From assembly GCF_018614095.1 (NCBI RefSeq), contig NZ_JAGGOY010000001.1, forward strand, positions 38,477 through 102,476: a stretch of DNA of 64,000 nucleotides, read 5' to 3'. Below are positions 19,182 to 27,778 of the stretch, one piece after another. The notes below the pieces were generated by a model. The model searched no databases, was not told the origin of the DNA, and saw only the letters and a list, made by a program, of their open reading frames with translations. This DNA is from Streptomyces sp. ISL-87. Lineage in GTDB: Bacteria; Actinomycetota; Actinomycetes; Streptomycetales; Streptomycetaceae. The translations under genes and the position numbers were made by a program. Positions within the stretch are counted from its first letter, which is position 1. Every line of letters begins with the position of its first letter.

Positions 19182-19298
19182 GCGGGGGAAGGTACCCCAT
19201 CGGGCGGCGGTATCGTCGGGTGGGCTCCGTCCCCCGGCTCCGCCCAGACGTCGGGTGGGCCGCCCGCCCCGCTCCCGCCCATGATCCAGGAGAACCGC

Positions 19299-19730
19299 AT
19301 GTCCGCGTCGCAGTCCGCCGCCCGCCGTACCGTGCTCAAGGGCGCCGCCGCGCTCGCCGGGGCCGCCGGAACCGGTCTGACCCTCGCGGCCTGCTCCCCC
19401 GAGCCCGCCAGGGGCGCGGCCGCCCCGGCGGTGCCGGACGCGCCGGTTGAGCTGGGTGCCGTGGCCGATGTCCCGGTCGGCGGCGCGAAGCTGTTCCGGG
19501 AGCAGCGGGTGGTCGTCAGCTGCCCGGCGGAGGGCCAGTACAAGGCGTTCAGCGCCAAGTGCACGCACGCCGGCTGCGTCCTGGACAAGATCGACAAGGG
19601 TGAGGGCAACTGCCCCTGCCACGGCAGCCGCTTCGACGTCACCACCGGCAAGGTGCTGCGCGGCCCGGCCACCGCCCCGCTGGCCGCCGTCCAGGTCAAG
19701 GCCGAGGGCGGAAAGCTCATCGCGGGTTAG
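19299..19730 (+). CDS. Tat-exported Rieske [2Fe-2S] lipoprotein
   Basis: A 143-residue protein. Residues 1-32 are a Tat signal (SAARRTVLKGAAALAGAAG) ending in a lipobox-like LTLAAC, so it is probably a membrane-anchored exported lipoprotein. The Rieske cluster ligands are plain: CTHAGC and CPCHGSRFDVTTG. It is too short to be the QcrA subunit of the bc1 complex; small soluble Rieske lipoproteins like this are common in Streptomyces with unknown electron partners. The ATG at 19299 has AGGAG 6 nt before it, better than the ATG at 19281. Confidence 0.88.
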   Translation: MSASQSAARRTVLKGAAALAGAAGTGLTLAACSPEPARGAAAPAVPDAPVELGAVADVPVGGAKLFREQRVVVSCPAEGQYKAFSAKCTHAGCVLDKIDKGEGNCPCHGSRFDVTTGKVLRGPATAPLAAVQVKAEGGKLIAG

Positions 19731-19746
19731 CCCGAAGGCGCCGGTC

Positions 19747-19800
19747 CTAGGGGGTGTCCGGCGGATCAGGCCCGGCCATGATCGGCCGGACACCCCCTAG
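19747..19800. terminator. 16-bp palindromic bidirectional terminator
   Basis: CTAGGGGGTGTCCGGC (19747-19762) is repeated inverted at 19785-19800. It separates the Rieske gene from the convergent HTH gene and includes the stop codon of the latter. The shape is that of a dispersed Streptomyces palindrome. Confidence 0.78.
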
Positions 19801-20735
19801 TTCCAGTCCCACCCGATCCCCAGGATCCCGCGCCGCACCCCCGGCTCCACCAGGTGCACGGCCCGGTGGCGCCCGCTCGGGGTGAGGTCGGCCAGCCCGC
19901 TGCGCGGGGCGCCCGGCCGGCTCCGGCTGAACCGCCGGCAGCGCACCGGCAGGGCCGCCTCGTCGAAGCGGACCTGGAGCATGTACTGCCCGCCGGTGTA
20001 ACTGAAGCCCCGGACGTACTCGGTGCTGCGGCCGCCCGTGCCGTCCTCGAAGCCGTAGCCGAAGACGTACGTGTCCCCCGCGCGCAGCCTGGCGTCGAAC
20101 AGCAGCTCGGCGACCACCACCCCGGCCTCCCGGTGCCACCGGACGCGCCCGGTCCGGCAGTTCTCGTCCGCCCGCACCCGGATCCGGGCCGGGTCGCACC
20201 CGGGATCGCCGTGGTGGACGGCGAGGTAGCGGTCGACCCCGTCGCGGTGCGCCCGTACGACGTGCTGCGAAGCGCGGTCCAGCAGCTCGCCGGCCGCCCC
20301 GATGCGCACCCGCTCGTGGTGGCCGACGGTGTGCAGGCCGCCGTCGCAGGGCAGTTCCATGTCGGCCAGCAGCTCCTCCACGGCCGCGCCCACGCTGATC
20401 AGCGCCCGGTACGAGCGGGCCGGCGGGCGGAGCGGTTCGGGCCCGCCGCCGCCCTCCGGTGCCAGCAGTCGCAACAGTGTGCCCTCGGGCAGCTCCAGGA
20501 TCTGCTCCAGGGCGCGTACGGCCTTCAGGGACTCGGGGCGGCGCGGCCGCCGGGCGCCCTGCTGCCAGTAGCTGAGGCTGGTCACCCCGAGCTTGATGCC
20601 GCGGGCCGCGAGCCGGTGCTGCACGCGGTGCAGGGGCAGGCCGCGGGCGTCGAGCGCGGCGCGCAGCGCGACGTGGAAGGGCCCGGCACGCAGCAGTTGC
20701 AGCAGCTCTCGGGTGCTGTCCCGGCTCGACCGCAT
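19797..20735 (-). CDS. Helix-turn-helix DNA-binding protein
   Basis: A 312-residue protein. Residues 20-90 are an XRE-like helical region: LAARGIKLGVTSLSYWQQGA reads as a recognition helix pair, followed by the Arg-rich RRPRRPESLKAVRALEQIL. The C-terminal ~200 residues are beta-rich with DTYVFGYGFEDGTGGRST and YTGGQYMLQVRF, perhaps a sensory domain; I do not recognise the family. GAGGAG precedes the ATG. Upstream are a perfect GTGAACGTTCAC palindrome and two further CGTTCACA copies, suggesting autoregulation and control of the neighbouring protease (inference). Confidence 0.75.
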   Translation of the reverse strand: MRSSRDSTRELLQLLRAGPFHVALRAALDARGLPLHRVQHRLAARGIKLGVTSLSYWQQGARRPRRPESLKAVRALEQILELPEGTLLRLLAPEGGGGPEPLRPPARSYRALISVGAAVEELLADMELPCDGGLHTVGHHERVRIGAAGELLDRASQHVVRAHRDGVDRYLAVHHGDPGCDPARIRVRADENCRTGRVRWHREAGVVVAELLFDARLRAGDTYVFGYGFEDGTGGRSTEYVRGFSYTGGQYMLQVRFDEAALPVRCRRFSRSRPGAPRSGLADLTPSGRHRAVHLVEPGVRRGILGIGWDWN

Positions 20736-20747
20736 GGCGACTCCTCA

Positions 20748-20848
20748 TGTGAACGTTCACGCGCCATGGGACGGGAGGTCCCACCGGTGGCGCCCGGGAC
20801 CCAGGTGACAGGACGGCTGCCGTTCACATCGCGGCCCCACCGTTCACA
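20748..20848. promoter_or_regulatory. Repeated TGTGAACG/CGTTCACA operator sites
   Basis: GTGAACGTTCAC (20749-20760) is a perfect palindrome 14 bp before the HTH gene start. CGTTCACA recurs at 20821-20828 and 20841-20848, 20 bp apart. The sites fill the divergent region between the HTH gene and the protease gene. Confidence 0.62.
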
Positions 20849-20944
20849 CTGCAATGTCACCGCGTATTGAAGCGTGTTGACCTGATCGCGACAACACCCT
20901 GATGCTCCCCTCAGCGTCCGGACGCGCTCCTCCATCCCCATGCT

Positions 20945-20965
20945 CCCCCTGGCCTCGCCGGGGGG
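20945..20965. repeat. GC-rich hairpin of a dispersed Streptomyces repeat
   Basis: CCCCCTGGC, 3 nt, GCCGGGGGG just upstream of the protease ribosome-binding site. Similar ctcccc...ggggac elements occur at 22434-22456 and in the uvrC 3' end. Confidence 0.5.
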
Positions 20966-20987
20966 ACCCCCACACGGGAGGAACGCG

Positions 20988-21581
20988 ATGCGCACCATCC
21001 GAAACCGGCGGCTTTCCCTCGCCGCCGTCGTCACCGCCGTGCTCTTAGCCCTGCCCACCGGCACCGCCACCGCCGCCGATGCCGGCACCGATTCCGCCCT
21101 GTCGTACAAGCGCCTGGACATCACCATGCAGGCGCAGCAGAAGACCAACTGGTGCTGGGCCGCGAGCGGCAACACCATCGCCACTTGGTTCGGTCGCAAC
21201 TACACCCAGAACCAGTTCTGCAACGCCGCCTTCAACCGCCAGCAGGGCTACGACTGCCCCAACAACCAGGCCACGCTCGGCAACGTCCAGACCGCCCTGG
21301 ACTGGGCCGGCATCAACTCCGGCTCCTACGTCACCGGCTGGCTCCGCTATTCGACCGTCCAGAGCGAGATCAACGCCGACCGCCCGGTCGAGACCCGGAT
21401 CCAGTGGTCCAACGGCGGCGGCCACATGCACGTCCTCTACGGCTACGACACCGCCAACAGCTGGGTCTACTGGGGCGACCCCTGGCCCTCCAGCGACCGC
21501 TACAACTGGGCCTCGCACGCCTGGTACGTGGACAACAGCACCTTCTCCTGGACCCACTCCCTCTACCGGATCGGGGCGTGA
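20988..21581 (+). CDS. Secreted papain-like cysteine protease (AvrRpt2/C70-like)
   Basis: A 197-residue protein. Residues 1-30 are a Sec signal peptide (MRTIRNRRLSLAAVV... ending TATAAD). The mature part has QAQQKTNWCWAASGNTIATW, with a Gln and nucleophile Cys56 as in papain-like folds, GGGHMHVLYGYD (His146 or His148) and YWGDPWP (Asp164). These suit an AvrRpt2-type (C70) or C39-like peptidase. Two more Cys (78, 90) may form a disulfide. The ATG at 20988 has GGGAGG in front. It is secreted and overlaps the next gene by 4 bp, so the two products are probably made together. Confidence 0.82.
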   Translation: MRTIRNRRLSLAAVVTAVLLALPTGTATAADAGTDSALSYKRLDITMQAQQKTNWCWAASGNTIATWFGRNYTQNQFCNAAFNRQQGYDCPNNQATLGNVQTALDWAGINSGSYVTGWLRYSTVQSEINADRPVETRIQWSNGGGHMHVLYGYDTANSWVYWGDPWPSSDRYNWASHAWYVDNSTFSWTHSLYRIGA

Positions 21582-22363
21582 CCGCCATGACCATGCGTGC
21601 CGCCACCGCCGCCGGTTTCCTCGCCGCGACCGCCCTGCTGGCCGCCCTGGCCCCGCAGGCCTCCGCGGCGCCCGTGCCGCAGCCCCAGTCGGCCACCGCC
21701 GAGACCAAGGCGGAGGCCGCGCGGGCCGCCGCCGCGCCCGGGACCATGGCCACCCTCTCCCGGTTCTTCGCCCGCGAGGGGAAGGTCTCGGCGGCCGCCG
21801 CCAGGCCGCGCGTCGAGGGCGAGGCGATACCCGTCCACTACCTCTCGCCGGACTTCGTGGCGGGCCGGGCCGGGGCGTCCGTGGCCCGCCTGGAGTTCCT
21901 CGCCAGCAAGGCGGTCTCCTCGGACGGGCAGCAGGCCGCGCTGTGGACCGCCAGGACGGAGGCGGGGTGGGAGGTGGTGAACATCGCCACCGGCGACGAC
22001 GAGTTCCGCTACGCGCAGCTGGGCGCGGCCAAGCTGCCGGGAGGCACGGTGTTCCGGGAGCCACAGATCGACGCGTGGTACGTGGCCCAGGGGGCGCGGG
22101 TGCTGCCGCTGGACGAGGACGCGGTGCGGGCGGTGGGCGAGCGGGGCACCTCGCTGACCGCCTACCGGGCCAGGGTCGCCACGGCGTACGGGGACAAGCT
22201 GCCGGGTTCCGCCTATGCGGAGGCCGGTAAGGCGGGGGGCTACGAGGCCGGTGCCGCCGCCGACGGGCCGACGGCCCTCGGGGCCGGTGCGGTGGCGGGC
22301 ACGCTCGCCGTAGGAGCCGTCGGAGTGCTGGCGGTGCGGCGGCGCAGGGTGGTGCGGGTGTAG
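21578..22363 (+). CDS. Exported membrane-anchored protein coupled to the protease
   Basis: A 261-residue protein that I cannot assign to a family. It has an N-terminal signal (VTAMTMRAATAAGFLAATAL...QASAAP), a ~190-residue extracytoplasmic part without Cys, and a C-terminal hydrophobic stretch (about 232-252) followed by RRRRVVRV, i.e. a type I anchor. The GTG overlaps the protease stop (GTGA), implying translational coupling; ATGs at 21587 and 21593 are alternatives. A role as substrate, inhibitor or surface anchor of the protease is only a guess. Confidence 0.75.
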   Translation: MTAMTMRAATAAGFLAATALLAALAPQASAAPVPQPQSATAETKAEAARAAAAPGTMATLSRFFAREGKVSAAAARPRVEGEAIPVHYLSPDFVAGRAGASVARLEFLASKAVSSDGQQAALWTARTEAGWEVVNIATGDDEFRYAQLGAAKLPGGTVFREPQIDAWYVAQGARVLPLDEDAVRAVGERGTSLTAYRARVATAYGDKLPGSAYAEAGKAGGYEAGAAADGPTALGAGAVAGTLAVGAVGVLAVRRRRVVRV

Positions 22364-22433
22364 CCACCCGGGCCCGGCCGTCCGCCAGGCGGCCGGGCCC
22401 CGCGGGCGGCGATGCCCCTCCCGCCCTTCCACC

Positions 22434-22456
22434 TCCCCCGGACTCCGTCCGGGGGA
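22434..22456. repeat. Palindromic hairpin, dispersed repeat type
   Basis: TCCCCCGGAC, 3 nt, GTCCGGGGGA: a perfect 10-bp stem between the coupled membrane gene and uvrC. It may terminate the protease cassette. A partial copy of the uvrA-terminator core (CGCCGGCGGGGCTG) follows near 22,494. Confidence 0.6.
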
Positions 22457-22535
22457 CCCCCACCCGGGCCCCGCCCCCGACCCCCGCCTCAAGCGCCGGC
22501 GGGGCTGAAAGGCCGGGCAGCCCGGTGCGGGCGGG

Positions 22536-22558
22536 TTGTCGGTGGCCGCAAGTAGGGT
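22536..22558 (+). promoter_or_regulatory. RecA-NDp (PafBC-type) leaderless promoter of uvrC
   Basis: TTGTCGGTG (22536-22544), 8 nt, TAGGGT (22553-22558): a full match to tTGTCRgtg-N8-TAnnnT. The uvrC ATG is 7 nt further on, where transcription should start. Confidence 0.85.
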
Positions 22559-22565
22559 GGATGGC

Positions 22566-24599
22566 ATGGCCGACCCTTCCAGCTACCGCCCCAAGCCGGG
22601 ACAGATTCCTGACTCCCCGGGCGTCTACAAGTTCCGCGACGAACACCGTCGGGTGATCTACGTCGGGAAGGCCAAGAGCCTGCGCCAACGCCTGGCCAAC
22701 TACTTCCAGGACGTCGCGAGCCTGCACCCCCGTACCGCCACGATGGTGACCACGGCCGCCTCCGTCGAGTGGACCGTCGTCTCCACCGAGGTCGAGGCGC
22801 TCCAGCTGGAGTACTCCTGGATCAAGGAGTTCGACCCCCGGTACAACGTCAAGTACCGGGACGACAAGAGTTATCCCTCCCTCGCCGTCACCCTCAATGA
22901 GGAGTACCCCCGGGTCCAGGTCATGCGGGGGCCCAAGAAGAAGGGCGTGCGCTACTTCGGGCCGTACGGGCACGCCTGGGCCATCCGCGAGACCGTGGAC
23001 CTCATGCTCCGGGTCTTCCCCGTCCGCACCTGCTCCGCCGGGGTGTTCAAGCGCTCCGCCCAGATCGGCCGCCCCTGCCTGCTCGGCTACATCGGCAAGT
23101 GCTCCGCCCCCTGCGTCGGCCGGGTCACCCCCGAGGAGCACCGCGAACTGGCCGAGGACTTCTGCGACTTCATGGCCGGCCGCACCGGCACCTACCTCTC
23201 CCGCCTGGAGAAGGAGATGCACGAGGCCGCCGAGGAGATGGAGTACGAGAAGGCCGCCCGGCTGCGCGACGACATAGGGGCGCTGCGCCGCGCCATGGAG
23301 AAGAACGCGGTCGTGCTCGCCGACGCCACCGACGCCGACCTGATCGCGGTCGCCGAGGACGAGCTCGAAGCCGCCGTGCAGATCTTCCACGTACGCGGCG
23401 GCCGGGTCCGCGGCCAGCGCGGCTGGGTCACCGACAAGGTCGAGGCCGTCGACACGGCCGGCCTCGTCGAGCACGCCCTCCAGCAGCTGTACGGGGAGGA
23501 GAAGGGCGAGGCGGTCCCCAAGGAGGTGCTCGTCCCGGCGCTCCCCGACGACGCCGCCGCGCTGGCGCTGTGGCTCGCCGAACGGCGCGGCGCCCAGGTG
23601 AGCCTGCGCATTCCGCAGCGCGGGGACAAGAAGGCCCTGATGGAGACCGTCCACCGCAACGCCCAGCAGTCCCTGGCCCTGCACAAGACCAAGCGCGCCA
23701 GCGACCTCACCACCCGCTCCCGGGCCCTTGAGGAGATCGCCGAGGCGCTGGACCTGGACAGTGCCCCGCTGCGCATCGAGTGCTTCGACATCTCGCACCT
23801 CCAGGGTGAGGACGTCGTCGCGTCCATGGTCGTTTTCGAGGACGGGCTGGCGCGCAAGAGTGAGTACCGGCGCTTCCAGATCAAATCCTTCGAGGGGCAG
23901 GACGACGTCCGCTCCATGCACGAGGTCGTCTCCCGGCGCTTCCGCCGCTACCTCCAGGAGAAGCTGAAGACGGGGGAGTGGTCCCCCGAGGACGGCGAGG
24001 GCCCCGAAGAGGATGACGGGCGCCCGAAGCGCTTCGCGTACCCGCCGCAGCTCGTCGTGGTCGACGGCGGCCGGCCTCAGGTGGCCGCCGCCAAGCGGGC
24101 CCTGGAAGAGCTCGGCGTCGACGATGTGGCCGTATGCGGCCTGGCCAAGCGGCTGGAGGAGGTCTGGCTGCCCGGGGACGACGACCCGGTCGTGCTGCCC
24201 CGTAGCAGCGAGGGCCTCTACCTGCTCCAGCGCGTCCGTGACGAAGCCCACCGCTTCGCCATCCAGTACCAGCGCAACAAGCGCGGCAAGCGGCTCAGGA
24301 CCGGCCCGCTGGACGAGGTGCCCGGGCTCGGCGAGAGCCGCAGGCAGGCCCTGATCAAGCACTTCGGTTCGGTGAAGAAGCTGAGACAGGCGACAATCGA
24401 CCAGATCTGCGAGGTCCCCGGCATAGGCCGCAAGACGGCCGAGACCGTGGCCGCGGTCCTCGCCCAGTCGGTCCCCGCCGTTCCTGCCGTCAACACGGCG
24501 ACAGGAGAGATCATTGAGGATGAGACCCCCGCCCCGCGGGTGGGGGTTCCTCCCAGCGGTAGCTGGGGGACATCGTCCGAACGGGGGACCGAGCAATGA
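22566..24599 (+). CDS. uvrC: UvrABC system protein C (excinuclease nuclease)
   Basis: A 677-residue dual-incision nuclease. The N-terminal GIY-YIG domain reads [21 protein letters not shown] Cys cluster follows (CSAGVF...[13 protein letters not shown]), then a UVR motif ([20 protein letters not shown]), the RNase H-like 5' nuclease ([20 protein letters not shown] with catalytic Asp) and a tandem helix-hairpin-helix end ([36 protein letters not shown]). The last ~30 residues come from an inserted palindromic repeat and are not family-like. The stop overlaps the rapZ start (ATGA). Confidence 0.97.
   Translation: MADPSSYRPKPGQIPDSPGVYKFRDEHRRVIYVGKAKSLRQRLANYFQDVASLHPRTATMVTTAASVEWTVVSTEVEALQLEYSWIKEFDPRYNVKYRDDKSYPSLAVTLNEEYPRVQVMRGPKKKGVRYFGPYGHAWAIRETVDLMLRVFPVRTCSAGVFKRSAQIGRPCLLGYIGKCSAPCVGRVTPEEHRELAEDFCDFMAGRTGTYLSRLEKEMHEAAEEMEYEKAARLRDDIGALRRAMEKNAVVLADATDADLIAVAEDELEAAVQIFHVRGGRVRGQRGWVTDKVEAVDTAGLVEHALQQLYGEEKGEAVPKEVLVPALPDDAAALALWLAERRGAQVSLRIPQRGDKKALMETVHRNAQQSLALHKTKRASDLTTRSRALEEIAEALDLDSAPLRIECFDISHLQGEDVVASMVVFEDGLARKSEYRRFQIKSFEGQDDVRSMHEVVSRRFRRYLQEKLKTGEWSPEDGEGPEEDDGRPKRFAYPPQLVVVDGGRPQVAAAKRALEELGVDDVAVCGLAKRLEEVWLPGDDDPVVLPRSSEGLYLLQRVRDEAHRFAIQYQRNKRGKRLRTGPLDEVPGLGESRRQALIKHFGSVKKLRQATIDQICEVPGIGRKTAETVAAVLAQSVPAVPAVNTATGEIIEDETPAPRVGVPPSGSWGTSSERGTEQ
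24531..24571. repeat. Dispersed palindromic element inside the uvrC 3' end
   Basis: The stretch from GACCCCC to GGGGGAC carries the inner hairpin CCCAGC-GGTA-GCTGGG and resembles intergenic palindromes of Streptomyces. Here it is translated in frame and forms most of the UvrC tail. Confidence 0.55.
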
Positions 24600-25543
24600 C
24601 CGAGCACGAGACCGCGCACGACCGAGACGGAGCACAGGTGAGTACGCCCACGACAGTGGAGCCCGGCGAGGCCGCCGAGGCGGCCATCCCCGAGCTGGTG
24701 ATCATCTCCGGCATGTCAGGAGCCGGCCGCAGCACGGCGGCCAAGTGCCTGGAGGACCTCGGCTGGTTCGTCGTCGACAACCTGCCCCCAGCCCTGATCC
24801 CCACCATGGTGGAGCTGGGCGCCCGCTCGCAGGGCAATGTGGCGCGCATCGCCGTCGTCGTCGACGTCCGCGGCCGCCAGTTCTTCGACGCGCTGCGCGA
24901 GTCCCTCGCCGACCTGGAAGCCCGCGGCGTCACCCGCCGCATCGTCTTCCTGGAGTCTTCCGACGACGCGCTGGTCCGCCGCTTCGAGTCGGTCCGCCGC
25001 CCGCACCCGCTCCAGGGCGACGGCCGCATCGTCGACGGCATCGCCGCCGAGCGGGACCTGCTGCGCGAGCTGCGCGGCGACGCCGACCTGGTGATCGACA
25101 CCTCCAGCCTGAACGTGCACGAGCTGCGCGCCAAGATGGACGCCCAGTTCGCGGGCGACGAGGAGCCCGAGCTGCGGGCCACCGTGATGTCCTTCGGATA
25201 CAAGTACGGCCTTCCCGTCGACGCCGACCTCGTCGTCGACTGCCGCTTCATCCCCAACCCGCACTGGGTCCCGGAGCTGCGCCCCTTCACCGGGCTCAAC
25301 CCCGAGGTGTCGGGCTACGTCTTCAGCCAGCCCGGCGCCAAGGAGTTCCTCGACCGCTACACCGAGCTGCTTCAGCTCATCGCCACCGGCTACCGCCGCG
25401 AAGGCAAGCGCTACGTGACCATCGCGGTCGGCTGCACCGGCGGTAAGCACCGCAGTGTGGCCATGTCCGAGAAGCTCGCCGCCCGCCTCGCCTCCGAGGG
25501 AGTAGAGACCGTCGTCGTCCACCGGGACATGGGGCGCGAGTGA
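24596..25543 (+). CDS. rapZ: RNase adapter RapZ / nucleotide-binding YvcJ family protein
   Basis: A 315-residue P-loop protein. The loop is GMSGAGRST (39-47), with Arg where the classical Walker A has Lys, as is usual in actinobacterial members. The C-terminal ligand-binding domain ends with [18 protein letters not shown] (about 279-294). In E. coli RapZ presents the sRNA GlmZ to RNase E; in actinobacteria the role is unclear and may be nucleotide- or UDP-sugar-related. It overlaps uvrC by 4 bp and yvcK by 4 bp, in the conserved rapZ-yvcK-whiA arrangement. Confidence 0.93.
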   Translation: MTEHETAHDRDGAQVSTPTTVEPGEAAEAAIPELVIISGMSGAGRSTAAKCLEDLGWFVVDNLPPALIPTMVELGARSQGNVARIAVVVDVRGRQFFDALRESLADLEARGVTRRIVFLESSDDALVRRFESVRRPHPLQGDGRIVDGIAAERDLLRELRGDADLVIDTSSLNVHELRAKMDAQFAGDEEPELRATVMSFGYKYGLPVDADLVVDCRFIPNPHWVPELRPFTGLNPEVSGYVFSQPGAKEFLDRYTELLQLIATGYRREGKRYVTIAVGCTGGKHRSVAMSEKLAARLASEGVETVVVHRDMGRE

Positions 25544-26595
25544 CCGGACGCACCCTGCGGCTGCGCCGTCTTCGCCGGCTCGCCCCCGGGCGGGGCGAGG
25601 ACGGCGGCAGCCGCGCCGGCCGGCGCCGCGGCGCCACCCCCAAGGTGGTGGCGCTCGGCGGTGGACAGGGCCTCTCGGCCTCCCTCACCGCCCTGCGCCG
25701 CATCACCGGTGACCTCACCGCCGTGGTCACCGTCGCCGACGACGGCGGCTCCAGCGGCCGGCTCCGCGAGGAGCTCGGCGTGCTGCCGCCCGGCGACCTG
25801 CGCAAGGCGCTGGCCGCGCTGTGCGGGGACGACGACTGGGGCCAGACCTGGGCCCGTGTCATCCAGCACCGCTTCCAGTCCGCCGGCGACCTGCACGAAC
25901 ACGCGGTCGGCAATCTGCTGATCGTCGCCCTGTGGGAACAGCTCGGCGACCCCGTCCAGGCCCTCGACCTGGTCGGCAAGCTGCTCGGCGCGCAGGGCCG
26001 GGTACTGCCGATGTCGGCGGTGCCACTGGAGCTCCAGGCCATGGTCAAGGGGCACGATCCGGCGCGCCCGGAGGACGTGGACACCGTCCGGGGGCAGGCC
26101 ACGGTGGCCCTCACCCCCGGCGAGGTGCTCTCCGTACAGGTGGTGCCCAGCGACCCGCCGGCCGTGCCCGAGGCCGTCGCCGCGGTCCTGGACGCCGACT
26201 GGGTGGTGCTCGGCCCCGGCTCCTGGTTCTCGTCCGTGATCCCGCACCTGCTGGTGCCGGAACTGCTCGACGCGCTCATCGAGACGAAGGCCCGACGGGT
26301 CCTCTCGCTGAACCTCGCGCCGCAGCCCGGCGAAACAGAGGGGTTCTCTCCGCAGCGTCATTTGGAGGTTTTGGCCCGACACGCCCCTAAACTCGCCCTG
26401 GACGTGGTGTTGGCCGACGAGGCCGCCGTGCCCGACCGCGAGTCCCTGGCCGATGCCGCAAAACGGTTCGGTGCCGCGGTCGAGCTGGCGCCGGTCGCCA
26501 GACAGGACGGCTCTCCGAAGCACGATCCGGAGCTGCTGGCCGCCGCGTACGACCGTATTTTTCGGATGCATGGAAGGATCGGCCCATGGCGATGA
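25540..26595 (+). CDS. yvcK: Gluconeogenesis factor YvcK/CofD-like protein
   Basis: A 351-residue CofD-like Rossmann protein. [18 protein letters not shown] (about 35-52) and [20 protein letters not shown] (about 64-83) are the defining motifs; members bind UDP-GlcNAc-type sugars and affect carbon flux and cell-wall synthesis. The N-terminal ~30 residues are Arg-rich and not conserved, so the real start may be further in, but the GTG overlapping the rapZ stop is the natural coupled start. It overlaps whiA by 10 bp. Confidence 0.92.
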   Translation: MTGRTLRLRRLRRLAPGRGEDGGSRAGRRRGATPKVVALGGGQGLSASLTALRRITGDLTAVVTVADDGGSSGRLREELGVLPPGDLRKALAALCGDDDWGQTWARVIQHRFQSAGDLHEHAVGNLLIVALWEQLGDPVQALDLVGKLLGAQGRVLPMSAVPLELQAMVKGHDPARPEDVDTVRGQATVALTPGEVLSVQVVPSDPPAVPEAVAAVLDADWVVLGPGSWFSSVIPHLLVPELLDALIETKARRVLSLNLAPQPGETEGFSPQRHLEVLARHAPKLALDVVLADEAAVPDRESLADAAKRFGAAVELAPVARQDGSPKHDPELLAAAYDRIFRMHGRIGPWR

Positions 26596-27581
26596 CGCCC
26601 GCGGTGAAGGATGAGATCTCCCGCCTCCCCGTCACCCGGACCTGCTGCAGGAAGGCGGAGGTCTCGGCGATCCTTCGGTTCGCGGGCGGCCTCCACCTGG
26701 TGAGCGGCCGCATCGTCATCGAGGCGGAGCTGGACACCGGGATCGCTGCCCGGCGCCTGCGCAAGGACATCCTGGAGATCTTCGGCCACTCCTCGGACCT
26801 GGTGGTGATGGCGCCCGGCGGACTGCGCCGCGGCAGCCGGTACGTCGTCCGGGTCGTGGCCGGCGGTGACCAGCTGGCCCGCCAGACCGGCCTCGTGGAC
26901 GGCCGCGGCCGCCCCATCCGGGGTCTTCCCCCGCAGGTGGTCTCCGGGGCCACCTGCGACGCCGAGGCGGCCTGGCGCGGCGCCTTCCTGGCCCACGGCT
27001 CGCTGACCGAGCCGGGCCGGTCCTCCTCGCTGGAGGTCACCTGCCCCGGTCCGGAGGCCGCCCTGGCCCTGGTGGGCGCCGCCCGTCGGCTCTCCATCGC
27101 CGCCAAGGCGCGCGAGGTGCGCGGAGTCGACCGGGTCGTGGTCCGCGACGGCGACGCGATCGGCGCCCTGCTGACCCGCCTCGGCGCCCACGAATCGGTG
27201 CTTGCGTGGGAGGAGCGGCGGATGCGGCGCGAGGTGCGCGCCACCGCCAACCGCCTGGCCAACTTCGACGACGCCAACCTGCGCCGCTCGGCGCGGGCCG
27301 CGGTGGCCGCCGGAGCCCGTGTGCAGCGTGCGCTGGAGATCCTCGGCGAGGAGGTCCCCGAGCACCTCGCCGCGGCCGGCCGGCTGCGCATGGAGCACAA
27401 GCAGGCCTCCCTGGAGGAGCTCGGCGCGCTCGCGGACCCGCCGCTGACCAAGGACGCGGTCGCCGGCCGGATCCGCCGCCTGCTGGCCATGGCCGACAAG
27501 CGGGCCCAGGACCTCGGCATCCCGGGCACCGAGTCGAACCTCGACCTCAGCGAGGAACTGGCCGACAACATGGCCGGCTAG
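26586..27581 (+). CDS. whiA: Sporulation transcription regulator WhiA
   Basis: A 331-residue protein. Its N-terminal two-thirds is a degenerate LAGLIDADG homing-endonuclease fold ([35 protein letters not shown]) and its C-terminal third a helix-turn-helix ([27 protein letters not shown]). With WhiB it controls the switch from growth to sporulation septation in Streptomyces (established for the family). The start lies within the yvcK end, so it is co-transcribed with rapZ and yvcK. A strong terminator follows. Confidence 0.97.
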   Translation: MAMTPAVKDEISRLPVTRTCCRKAEVSAILRFAGGLHLVSGRIVIEAELDTGIAARRLRKDILEIFGHSSDLVVMAPGGLRRGSRYVVRVVAGGDQLARQTGLVDGRGRPIRGLPPQVVSGATCDAEAAWRGAFLAHGSLTEPGRSSSLEVTCPGPEAALALVGAARRLSIAAKAREVRGVDRVVVRDGDAIGALLTRLGAHESVLAWEERRMRREVRATANRLANFDDANLRRSARAAVAAGARVQRALEILGEEVPEHLAAAGRLRMEHKQASLEELGALADPPLTKDAVAGRIRRLLAMADKRAQDLGIPGTESNLDLSEELADNMAG

Positions 27582-27652
27582 CAGTCGGTTGGCAGCTGGC
27601 CAGCAGTCGGTTGGCAGTCGGCCGGCAGCAGGCCGGCAGCCGGCCGGCAGTA
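27582..27652. repeat. Imperfect CGG(C/T)(C/T)GGCAG tandem repeat after whiA
   Basis: CAGTCGGTTGGCAG occurs twice (27582 and 27604 regions) and is followed by CCGGCAG-type copies. It fills the space between the whiA stop and its terminator. Confidence 0.65.
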
Positions 27653-27654
27653 CC

Positions 27655-27698
27655 GCCGAGAAGGGCCCGCATGATCACTCGTGCAGGCCCTTCTCGGC
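27655..27698 (+). terminator. Terminator of the uvrC-rapZ-yvcK-whiA transcript
   Basis: A perfect 13-bp stem GCCGAGAAGGGCC / GGCCCTTCTCGGC, with the loop itself able to pair further (GCATGA with TCGTGC). Confidence 0.88.
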
Positions 27699-27778
27699 AC
27701 GCCCCATTGACATGAGCATGGGCTGATCGTGAGCCTGTCGTCCAACGCTTTCGTGGCAGACGACGCCCAGGGGGGCAC

